A DNA stretch of 64,000 nt from positions 744,001 through 808,000 of the forward strand of contig NZ_CP095487.1 of assembly GCF_023028345.1 (NCBI RefSeq), given 5' to 3'. This DNA is from Halorientalis marina. Its GTDB lineage: Archaea; Halobacteriota; Halobacteria; Halobacteriales; Haloarculaceae. Numbering within the stretch: the first letter of the stretch is position 1; each line of letters begins with the position of its first letter. The notes under the pieces are model-generated. The model was given only the letters and a program-made list of their open reading frames with translations, did no database searches and was not told where the DNA came from. Position numbers and translations under genes: made by a program. Positions 43,325 to 51,169 of the stretch are shown here, in pieces.

Positions 43325-43531
43325 GACGACCTTGGGTTCGCCCAGGGGACGGCCTACAGCTACGTCAATCGGCTCGTCGACGCCGGTGTTGTCGAGGTTA
43401 CTCATGACGAGCAGCCACGGCGGTATGCCGCCCGCGAAATCGACCTGACTGTGACGACGGCCGCGGGCGACCGTGAGTACACGATCACGCCGGCGCTGAT
43501 CGACGCCCTGCGGTGCTTGCAAGGTCGGGGG
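43325..43531 (+). pseudogene. Winged-helix regulator fragment
   Basis: About 69 codons with clear helix-turn-helix character (FAQGTAYSYVNRLVDAGVVE, then RRYAAREIDLTVTTAAGDRE and YTITPALIDAL). The sequence before and after this core has no protein-like pattern, and both the N-terminus and the C-terminal half of the usual haloarchaeal protein appear absent. It is a relic of a plasmid-type regulator. Confidence 0.55.
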
Positions 43532-43838
43532 ATGGCCGAGGCACCCTCCGAGGAAAGGAAACCGAGGAGCGGAGCGAGGCAGCCCAGTCCCGGTTCGATC
43601 GGCTGTCAGAGCGGCCGCCATTGGAGCCCGACTCCTGAAACACGGACATGGGCTGGGTTCGATCAGGCTGGCCACTACGCATAGATGTACCCCTTGACGG
43701 GGTGATCGAGGTCCCGATCAGGGCCGTCGGTCACTGCTCTGTCGTGTCTCTCTATCAGTGGTCTAACAGACACGCCAGCCATGGAAAATGCTGATATATG
43801 GTAACAAGAGTCAATACACGATCTCTGGACCACCTACC
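43532..43838. other. Intergenic region before the PLD-P-loop gene
   Basis: No gene is recognised. Near its end TGATATATGG (about 43791-43800) forms a good TATA-like box about 45 nt before the preferred ATG at 43839. Confidence 0.35.
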
Positions 43839-45791
43839 ATGGAGCCACAGGAATCATCTGCAGACATGCGGTCGCTGTCACCGTTTGTCTCTCTTCGCAG
43901 CTACAGAGGATTCGAGAAGTACCTGTCGTCGGCTGACAGAATGAAGGTCGTGAGTTACTGTACCTCTCCGCGGATGATTCTCGAACTCTTCAACGAACAT
44001 GACATGGAAAAGCTGGAGGTGATCGTTGGCGAGAAAACCGACTTTCGTGAGGAAATCAAATCCGCCTCCGTCGCCCAGGCACTCGAACGATACAAGCGAC
44101 GCGGGGACCTGTTGATCTATCTCTCACCCGACCGTGATATCCATGCGAAACTCTATATTCTGCGAAACAACGAGGACATCACGATCCTGACCGGCTCACC
44201 GAACTTCACCGATTCAGCGTGGACGAATCGCTATCAGGTCAACAACCTCGACGTATTCAACTGCGCGCCAGAGTCCGAATGGCATCAACAGGCACTTGAG
44301 CTCTACGATGAATACATGGATCTCTGTGATCCAGACCCGTTTCTGGAAGACTTGACGGACGAACTCGACGCATCCGATGATCCACCTGAAGCGGTCATCG
44401 AACGCTGGCTTACGGTAACCGATGCAGAAGAAGAAAACGAACTCAGAGAGTTTCACGGTTCAATTTCTACCCAACTCGGCGAGTTCGGAGCGTCGATCGA
44501 TGCTGATGAGATAATCCACGAATCGCTGCAACAGTACTCCGATAGCACGCACTCGAAGATGCAGGATCTATTCCAGCCTTTTGATATCACGCTCAATGAT
44601 AGCCTCTTCCGGACATCCATTGGGGAATATGGTCGTGCTGTCAAGCGCAACTACGATATTCCGAAGTTGTGGGTAACAGCTGATGGAGTACATCTGCTGA
44701 CGCCGAGTGGACGCCACATCGAGTTGACCGAACCACCACCCAATTCTCAGGCGGTCGATATGAGCCTCGCTAACATCGAAGCATATCTGGAGACGGTCGA
44801 CAAGGCGGAAACTGACGATGCAGCGGCCGCAAAAGCTCACATGTATGAGGGGTTGTTGTACTTTCTCTGGGCCCCATTTGTCAACCAGTACGCCACGGCG
44901 TTTGGGGCAGGGCAGGTCGGTGACGTCGAAAAGAGCGTTCCATTTCTCTACATCCACGGTGAACCAAACGCCGGGAAGGGGACATTCCTTGAATTCGGAC
45001 TCCGCCTCATCTCGGACAATTCCGTCGTCAGCCCGATCGACGGTGCAACCGTCGGGAGTCGGACGCCAAACAACATTCGCGAACCAGTGACTGCATTTCC
45101 CGTTGCATTCGACGATGTCGAGCGACAGACGTTCGGTCGGTTGGGACGACTCCGGAATTACTGGGACAACTGGAACGGCAAACCATACCCGGCGATCATC
45201 ATTACGAGCAACGAGAACAAGCCCGACGAGTGGTTCCTCAAGCGGGCCAAGATGCTCCATTTCAAGCTGATGTTCACTGGACAATCGACGTCTCGGATGC
45301 GAATGCGGGAAATCGTCGAGGCCGATAATCCATTCTACAAGTGGTTCACACATCAGTATCTGCGACGCGATATCGAGATGGCGGATCTGGTCGACGAGGA
45401 GACCGACCGTGATGACATTCTGGCAGTCGTCCGGGACACGGTCATCGACCTGTACGAGTACGCTGATCGTCCACTACCGACGTATTTCCCGGAACAGCCA
45501 GCAGAATGGGAGCATGACATCGGTCGACAGCGCTGGCACGAGGCGATTGATAATGGGTATCTTGCCTTCCAGCGCCGCAACGACCGACTCGTTGCCGTGT
45601 TTGATGACGATCTCGCCTCCTATGAAATCGACAACGCGTACCTCCGGAACCTCCCTCGGCACATTCGGGCTCGCCGCGCCCACAACGAAATCTGGATTAC
45701 GTCCGTTGACCCCTTCGAACGCTGGCTACAACGGAATGTGGACGAGGTTGGTGGATTCCTTGATAGGCTTCGGACTACCTGGTTCGAGTAA
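43839..45791 (+). CDS. PLD-nuclease fused to SF3-like P-loop NTPase
   Basis: A 650-aa protein. The N-terminal domain is phospholipase D-like with a single HxK half-site (His102, Lys104 in IHAKLYIL) followed by TGSPNFTDSAW (119-127), as in PLD nucleases that dimerise. Residues about 370-480 hold a P-loop GEPNAGKGTF, an acidic Walker B-like VAFDDVE, and IIITSNENKP, an order like superfamily 3 or primase-type helicases. The upstream ATG at 43788 is possible but overlaps the TATA-like box. No neighbour is co-directional, so it may act alone as a defence or mobile-element protein. Confidence 0.65.
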   Translation: MEPQESSADMRSLSPFVSLRSYRGFEKYLSSADRMKVVSYCTSPRMILELFNEHDMEKLEVIVGEKTDFREEIKSASVAQALERYKRRGDLLIYLSPDRDIHAKLYILRNNEDITILTGSPNFTDSAWTNRYQVNNLDVFNCAPESEWHQQALELYDEYMDLCDPDPFLEDLTDELDASDDPPEAVIERWLTVTDAEEENELREFHGSISTQLGEFGASIDADEIIHESLQQYSDSTHSKMQDLFQPFDITLNDSLFRTSIGEYGRAVKRNYDIPKLWVTADGVHLLTPSGRHIELTEPPPNSQAVDMSLANIEAYLETVDKAETDDAAAAKAHMYEGLLYFLWAPFVNQYATAFGAGQVGDVEKSVPFLYIHGEPNAGKGTFLEFGLRLISDNSVVSPIDGATVGSRTPNNIREPVTAFPVAFDDVERQTFGRLGRLRNYWDNWNGKPYPAIIITSNENKPDEWFLKRAKMLHFKLMFTGQSTSRMRMREIVEADNPFYKWFTHQYLRRDIEMADLVDEETDRDDILAVVRDTVIDLYEYADRPLPTYFPEQPAEWEHDIGRQRWHEAIDNGYLAFQRRNDRLVAVFDDDLASYEIDNAYLRNLPRHIRARRAHNEIWITSVDPFERWLQRNVDEVGGFLDRLRTTWFE

Positions 45792-45805
45792 GCTAGGTAG
45801 CTCTC

Positions 45806-46312
45806 CTATCCGGATTCGTTTCCGTCCACGTCGATCGATACTGAGATAGTATTCCCGTCAGGCTCCTGATTAGTCGTGGTTCCATACACGACGAGGAGAC
45901 TAAGCTCGAGGAGTGTTTCAAGTCCGTCGACACCCACCGCTGTATGGATAAATCGGAATGGGCAGGTGAGTCGATACAGGTGACTCAACGCTTCGTCGTC
46001 TGATGTGAGGGCCTCGGGTAAGTCCTCCTCGACCAGATCACCGAGTATTGCTGTCCGGTTGTCGAACTCGTCCCAGCGATTGAGGTGACAGAAATCGGTG
46101 AACGCGTGACGGACTGTTTCATGGAGTCGGTCATGGTAGCCATCCGGTGGTCGCCGATTCCCGTCGATTGCTTCCTGTATGTGGACACGGTCAGCGATAC
46201 TCAGGAACCCCTCAGAGAGATCTTTCTTGTCTCGCTGTAACTGTGTTCCGCAGTTCGAGCAGTATTTTGCCGATGGGAGTTCCGTATTCCCGCAGTCGTC
46301 ACAGACTGTCAT
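45806..46312 (-). CDS. Zinc-ribbon protein, unknown function
   Basis: A 168-aa protein. The N-terminal treble-clef-like zinc ribbon uses four cysteines (CDDCGN and YCSNCGTQL, residues 4-24). The rest is helical and acidic (HIQEAIDGNRRPPDGYHDRL). It converges on the PLD-P-loop gene with 14 nt between stops. No family is recognised. Confidence 0.6.
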   Translation of the reverse strand: MTVCDDCGNTELPSAKYCSNCGTQLQRDKKDLSEGFLSIADRVHIQEAIDGNRRPPDGYHDRLHETVRHAFTDFCHLNRWDEFDNRTAILGDLVEEDLPEALTSDDEALSHLYRLTCPFRFIHTAVGVDGLETLLELSLLVVYGTTTNQEPDGNTISVSIDVDGNESG

Positions 46313-46711
46313 AGAGTCACTGTCACGGGTATCCTCTTGATTCCCGATGGCCGTTCAGTATGGGGTAGACTCCTGTTTTCGGGACCGTTCCCGTCCAGAG
46401 ACACGCGATACACGGGTGGTTGCTCTCGATACTGGCAAGAACCCTGCCGTCACGCTCGCGACCGATCTTGAGTTTGCTGGAGTAGTAGCGAGATCACGGT
46501 CGACATCTGAGACTATCCCTGAAAGCCCTCGGCCGCTCGGCATCCCGCGACCACAGCTGCGCTCCTCGTGCCTGCGGTGCTTGCGGGGTCGGGACGATCG
46601 AGGCGGCCTTGCCCTTTCTGCGTCCGCCAGGACGGTGGTTACTTCTCTGAGCTCCGTCGGTGGTTGCACAGTGGTTCCTGACGGCCCGCACCGCTCGCCG
46701 CGTGCCGCCTT

Positions 46712-46732
46712 CCGGTGAGCTTCGCTCACCGG
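46712..46732 (+). terminator. Perfect hairpin CCGGTGAGC-TTC-GCTCACCGG
   Basis: 9-bp arms with a TTC loop, followed directly by a related hairpin with CCCGC/GCGGG arms. No T-tract follows, so function as terminator is uncertain. Short TTC-loop palindromes of this type are frequent in haloarchaeal non-coding DNA. Confidence 0.3.
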
Positions 46733-47066
46733 CGTCCCGCTCACTTCGTTCGCGGGACCTCCGCGTCGCTCGCGACCGACCATTCCGGGCGGTCTGCCTG
46801 CAGTAGCGGGCGGACTGCCGGGCTAAAATGAATGTGCCCTCGCCGCCAGCATTAAGCGCGTTTTCGGTTGCGCCCCTCGCGGGCTTTCGCGTTCCAGCGC
46901 TTGGTGCCGCCTACGCTGTCGCGCGCCACACGGCGGCGCGCGTTCTCGGCGACAGTCGCGCTGGACACGGACCCGCAGTCCGGGCCGGACGCGAGAAACG
47001 GCTTAAAGCTGGCCGCTCGCTCCGGGCGGACGGCGCGCGGTGCTGGATGGGGCCACCTCATGCAGG

Positions 47067-47120
47067 CGCGCTCTCGCTCGCGCCCAGAAGGGCGCTCGCG
47101 AAGGCGCGAGCGAGAGCGCG
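47067..47120. repeat. 18-bp perfect inverted repeat upstream of OB-fold gene
   Basis: Arms at 47067-47084 and 47103-47120 are exact reverse complements over 18 bases (CGCGCTCTCGCTCGCGCC) with an 18-nt spacer. The structure lies 93 nt before the start of a single-stranded DNA-binding protein gene. It could be a replication-related hairpin, a recombination site or a regulatory element. Confidence 0.55.
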
Positions 47121-47213
47121 CAGATGGGTCTGTCGGTCGTTGTCGTCGTCGGAAAACCGCGATGTAAGGGCATCGCGGTGGCGGCGCGTGAGCGCCTTCG
47201 GAGCTGTACTCCA

Positions 47214-48068
47214 ATGACTTCTAGAAAGACAGTCGTAGATAAGGATTCGGTTGAGGCACAGAACGAGAAGTACGCGGACGATGCGGCGTACGCCGTCGAG
47301 GACGATCCCGAGCTCCGGGCGACGGTCGAACTGGAGTCCCAGGCGAAGGTGGACACCAACCACCCCGATGCACGCCCGGAAGGCATGACGCTCGAAGGGC
47401 AGGAGACGCACCTGGCGCGGAAAATGGAAAAGGAACGGACGCGCCAGCGGTTGGATCGCCGGCAACAGTCCAGCCGGGAACGACGGACTCGCAAGGTGGC
47501 TAGGTCAGGCAGTCACGAGCGACGACAGCAGTTCGAGGAACGCGCGGCGAGCGTGGCTCCGTCACAGGGGCCGAGCGATCCCCGGGAGTTGTGTTCGCAG
47601 GCGGAGTTAGCGCGGATCAACGAGCAGGCAGCCCGGTTGGTTGAGGAGGTCGATGGGTGGTCGCGAGCAGCCATCGCGCGGCGGCTGGCCGCACGGGTCG
47701 TCGACGGCGCAGACATCTCACGGGCGGTGCTGGACGTGGTCGAGGGCTGTCAGCGCGAACCCGGGACGGCTGTACCGATCGCGGCCGTTCCCGAGGTGGA
47801 TCGAGCGACGGTCAGCATCGAGGGGACAGTCAGTCAGCTCTGGGACGCTGACAGTGAAGCCATCAGCCAGGTGGGGTTGCTCGAAGATGAGAGTGGTCGT
47901 ATCAAGTGGACAAGCTGGGTGAAGTCTCGGATGCCAATCGTCCAGGAAGGTGATCGGGTCGTGTTCCGGAACGTCGCCAAGAACTGGTACCAGGGTCGAT
48001 GTTCGGTGGCTCTGACGGGGCAGAGCCACATCCACTTCCCGGATCGCGACCGGTGGACTGACCAGTAG
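47214..48068 (+). CDS. RPA-like single-stranded DNA-binding protein
   Basis: A 284-aa protein. The N-terminal half is highly charged and helical with a basic segment (ERTRQRLDRRQQSSRERRTR). The C-terminal 100 residues form an OB-fold: VSIEGTVSQLWDADSEAISQ, GLLEDESGRIKWTSW, and GDRVVFRNVAKNWYQGRCSV. This layout matches haloarchaeal RPA-like proteins carried on plasmids and integrated elements. The ATG at 47214 is favoured over the open frame upstream, which is low-complexity. Confidence 0.78.
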   Translation: MTSRKTVVDKDSVEAQNEKYADDAAYAVEDDPELRATVELESQAKVDTNHPDARPEGMTLEGQETHLARKMEKERTRQRLDRRQQSSRERRTRKVARSGSHERRQQFEERAASVAPSQGPSDPRELCSQAELARINEQAARLVEEVDGWSRAAIARRLAARVVDGADISRAVLDVVEGCQREPGTAVPIAAVPEVDRATVSIEGTVSQLWDADSEAISQVGLLEDESGRIKWTSWVKSRMPIVQEGDRVVFRNVAKNWYQGRCSVALTGQSHIHFPDRDRWTDQ

Positions 48069-48082
48069 GCGACACGCTCTCC

Positions 48083-48096
48083 GGTTTTTCTTTTCT
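48083..48096 (+). terminator. T-rich terminator after OB-fold gene
   Basis: TTTTTCTTTTC begins 16 nt after the stop codon. Oligo-T tracts without a stem are the common archaeal terminator. Confidence 0.5.
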
Positions 48097-48118
48097 CGTG
48101 CCACCTCGGCCTGCCCCG

Positions 48119-48179
48119 CCTCCCCGCCCTCCGCTCCGTGCTCGCTCCCGATGGTCGCTGCGCGCGCAGCCACGACCTT
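48119..48179 (+). repeat. Dispersed island repeat, copy 1
   Basis: Two parts. 48119-48147 (29 nt) is identical to 56366-56394. 48155-48179 (25 nt, containing GCGCGCAGCCACGACC) is identical to 53155-53179 and shares 16 nt with 56431-56446. All are in the same orientation. It lies left of the PLD/645-aa module. Confidence 0.7.
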
Positions 48180-48302
48180 CATCTACTTTGATGGACACTG
48201 ATAGAACAAAGTTGCTGTACTTTGTATCGGTGTTCTCGTACTTCGCGGAGACGACAAGACGGCTACGGCAACCGGATCACCGACGGTAATCGGTTTGCCG
48301 AT

Positions 48303-48431
48303 GCAGGCTCCACAGATGACGGCTACAACTCAACTGGTACGACCAGTGGGAGTGGACCGGGATTTACCACATTGCTCAGTCTGCTTGTGATCGGTCTCGT
48401 GGCTAGGATTCGGGTGGTTCGGGAATCGTAG
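48303..48431 (+). pseudogene. Orphan PGF-CTERM tail relic
   Basis: The last 40 codons of an open frame encode a Ser/Thr/Gly spacer, then GPGFTTLLSLLVIGLVARIR: a PGF motif, a hydrophobic helix and an Arg-rich end, the archaeosortase-type sorting signal. No signal peptide or body precedes it in frame, so it is probably the remnant of a surface glycoprotein gene. Confidence 0.4.
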
Positions 48432-48601
48432 CAGCATCGGCCACGTGAACAGCGACGGCAGTCACTCACTCGTGGGTGATAGTAGTCCTGTAATTCCCTC
48501 GCACCGCTAAGCTCGGTTGGGGCTGCATCGTTCGAATCCTCCTATCCCTGGTAACCAGGTTGTGGCATGACCCTTAGACCAGGACGACCCCAGTCGAGGT
48601 A

Positions 48602-51169
48602 TCAGAGCTGTCGTTCCACTTGTCGTTGCCTTTCTGCGGGCAGATAGGTAACGCAGTCGTCGAACACCCGCTCCATTCGTGCCTCCCATCGCGGGTTCGA
48701 CTGGTACGCCTCGAGAGCTTCAGGCCCGGCATAGAGGATACTTCGGGCAAGGAGTTCGATCACAGCCGATCGGAGATGGTTGTCCTTCATGTAGCCTGCA
48801 TCGGCATACCGATTTAGCTGTGGGTTCTCTTCGATTCGGGTCCGAAGTCCGGCCATACTCTCTTTGAGTGTCGTGACGACCGTGTCAACATTGTCGTCAG
48901 TCAGGTGTGTCGGCTCTGGATAACCCGAAGGGAAGCAGTCGCCGATGAGCGCCTCGAACGCCCAGTTTTGCTGTCGGAAGTACGTCTCGCGATCATTGGC
49001 AATGTGTGTTTCCGCGAGGATCGCCGCGAACACGACGTGAGGCAGGATCTGTGACTGCATGTTTGGATAGATCTCCGCTGCTTGAGCGTCGGATTGGCCC
49101 GCGTAGTGGCGGAGGTACGCACAGTAATCAGCGACGTGACTTTCTCCCCGTTCGCCCTGCTGATCCTGCTGTGAGTAGACGGCCTTGATTGCTTCGAGTG
49201 CGGCTTGGCGAGGCACAGTAATATCGGACCGTCCCTCATCGAGCAGGAACAACAGCAGCGTCGTTGCGTTGATCGCTTTCAGGCGGGTTTCGACTTCCTC
49301 GAAGTGGTACTCCTCGCTGGTCATCCCGTGGACGAACTCGCTGATATCCTCCTCCCACCCCGCATAGAATGACTCGATGAGATCGGTGGGATCGTCACCT
49401 CCCGATTGACTCCATTCCCGAACGCGGAGGCCGCCTTTAGGCTCATCTTTGTGCTTCGGTTGCTCGTCCACAGATGCTGGTTCGTCACCAGAATCAGACT
49501 CATCGAGGTTCTTCAACGCAGAGAGCAGCCCATTCAGCGACTCAACAGCGTTCGATCGCTGTTCTTGGTCGTCTTGGAACAGCCCGGGGATCTGTTGGGG
49601 AACCGTTGTCGCGCCTGCGTCTTCGATCTCATCAGGTGTGGGCTCACCAGACGTGGGGGTATGGGTCTGGACCCACCGCGCTGTCGAAGTCTGGCTCCCA
49701 CAGCGAAGCGTGGCTGTTGCCGTCCGTGTGAGTGGGCGCTCGTTTGCGTTGCCATACAGGTCTTTCTTCACGGTAAACTCAGCTCGGTCACTATCAGATG
49801 CCCACTCGAATTCGTATGGTTCGAGCGAAATCTTCGCTGGCTCATCGTCATCAGCCGTCTGAACGAGTAGCGTGGCCCCATCTTCACGGAGTGTCGCTTC
49901 GATTGACTCGGTTCCTTCACCAGCCACGGTGAGTGTCCCACCGTTGTAGGAGGGTCGTCGGTGGTAGCTGACGCTATATAGCTCAAGATCTGTCTCGTCA
50001 CGCCTTTCGGTATTCTGGTCAGTTTCGAGCGTTTCGAACTCGGCCCCCGCCTCGAACGTCGACAGATCGACGGCGGTCGCAGTTGCAAACGGCGGTGTCT
50101 CAAACAGATACTCAAAGTGGTTTTGTGGCGCTCGCCGAAGCAGTGCGGCCTCGATATTCCCACCGAACTCAGTCGCTGCGGACAGCAACGCAGCGTGAGA
50201 TGCGTTTGGACTGCCACTCAAACAGTAGTCTGCCTGTTCCGTTTGTACGCGGAGTACCTTCCCGTGGACGTAGCGGTTTGCCTCGTAGCGTAATGCTGTC
50301 GCTGTGGGGGATTCGAGCCAGTCTTCGAGTTCCTCTGTCTCGATCTGTGTTCGGCCCTGTTGGAGCCACAGTCGTGTCTTGATGCCATCCTCGGTGAACG
50401 ACCGTGGGACGGCAAGCGACGAGCCATAGAACGGCGCTGCAATGTCGACGGCTTGTATCTGCTCGCCTCGCTCCCGTAGCACCTCGGTGAGCTGTGCCAA
50501 GAGTGGGCGTTCTAGGTTGTGGAGAAAACGTGTCGATCGCCGCGTCGGTTCTGGCGTATCGATTTCATCGAGCCACGCGCCTGCGGCGAGGGTTTGCTCG
50601 ATTGTCTGGGTTGTTACCGAATCGATCGATTGTCCGAACGGTGGCTCACAGAGCGCGCGAAGGAACGCACTGATTGACAGACAGACGGCGGCTCGTTCCC
50701 CTCGCTGTAGCGCGGAGTCAGCATTGCTATCACTGTCTGCTGTGGCCCCATCCTGATCTGCTTCGATGGCTATCCACGTTGCGATTTCCCTGTTGTTCGT
50801 CATGCCTGGATGGGTCAGATTTGCACTCCCAACGGCGGCATGCACGCGCCGCTCACCAGCGATGTAGTGGATCTTGGGATGGAACGCCCGATTCGGGCCT
50901 GCTGAGACGGGTGCTAACTGATATCGCTGTCCCGCATGGCGTGGTGCCTGACTGGCCCGCCACTGCTGGTCATTAGCCTGATCGGCTGTTGTCAGCGTGC
51001 TCTCGTAGTGTGTTGCATCAGCGAGGATTGCGATCGTCTCATCGACGTTTTTGTCCTGGAGTGCGGGGAGGACAGCCTGTTCGAAGAACTGTGGCGCAAA
51101 CGGATACGTCGTCATGATCACACCAGTCATGACACGATCGTCCTTGTCCAGCTCGCGAAGCAGGTTCAT
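48602..51169 (-). CDS. Double-HKD PLD-family nuclease of a two-gene module
   Basis: An 855-aa protein with two PLD half-sites: His97-x-Lys99 followed by GSAN (114-117), and His302-x-Lys304 followed by GSPN (319-322). Together they can form one complete active site. The middle (about 390-520) is beta-rich. After an acidic Ser-rich linker (about 520-570), the C-terminal 280 residues are helical with no recognised motif. The ATG overlaps the stop of the upstream gene (ATGA). No helicase is adjacent, unlike DISARM, where a PLD protein accompanies a helicase and DUF1998. Confidence 0.72.
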   Translation of the reverse strand: MNLLRELDKDDRVMTGVIMTTYPFAPQFFEQAVLPALQDKNVDETIAILADATHYESTLTTADQANDQQWRASQAPRHAGQRYQLAPVSAGPNRAFHPKIHYIAGERRVHAAVGSANLTHPGMTNNREIATWIAIEADQDGATADSDSNADSALQRGERAAVCLSISAFLRALCEPPFGQSIDSVTTQTIEQTLAAGAWLDEIDTPEPTRRSTRFLHNLERPLLAQLTEVLRERGEQIQAVDIAAPFYGSSLAVPRSFTEDGIKTRLWLQQGRTQIETEELEDWLESPTATALRYEANRYVHGKVLRVQTEQADYCLSGSPNASHAALLSAATEFGGNIEAALLRRAPQNHFEYLFETPPFATATAVDLSTFEAGAEFETLETDQNTERRDETDLELYSVSYHRRPSYNGGTLTVAGEGTESIEATLREDGATLLVQTADDDEPAKISLEPYEFEWASDSDRAEFTVKKDLYGNANERPLTRTATATLRCGSQTSTARWVQTHTPTSGEPTPDEIEDAGATTVPQQIPGLFQDDQEQRSNAVESLNGLLSALKNLDESDSGDEPASVDEQPKHKDEPKGGLRVREWSQSGGDDPTDLIESFYAGWEEDISEFVHGMTSEEYHFEEVETRLKAINATTLLLFLLDEGRSDITVPRQAALEAIKAVYSQQDQQGERGESHVADYCAYLRHYAGQSDAQAAEIYPNMQSQILPHVVFAAILAETHIANDRETYFRQQNWAFEALIGDCFPSGYPEPTHLTDDNVDTVVTTLKESMAGLRTRIEENPQLNRYADAGYMKDNHLRSAVIELLARSILYAGPEALEAYQSNPRWEARMERVFDDCVTYLPAERQRQVERQL

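Larger units (their letters stand above)
46313..47213. other. Gene-free 0.9 kb with hairpins
   Basis: No convincing gene. It contains the second copy of the degenerate repeat (46622-46675), a perfect hairpin at 46712-46732, a further imperfect one at 46736-46756, and the long inverted repeat at 47067-47120. ORFs here change frame preference and look like GC-rich shadows. Confidence 0.45.

Noticed and set aside
46828..47217. A 129-aa ORF before the ssDNA-binding gene
   Set aside because: Its composition is driven by CGCG-rich hairpin DNA, both strands are open in several frames, and no domain is seen.
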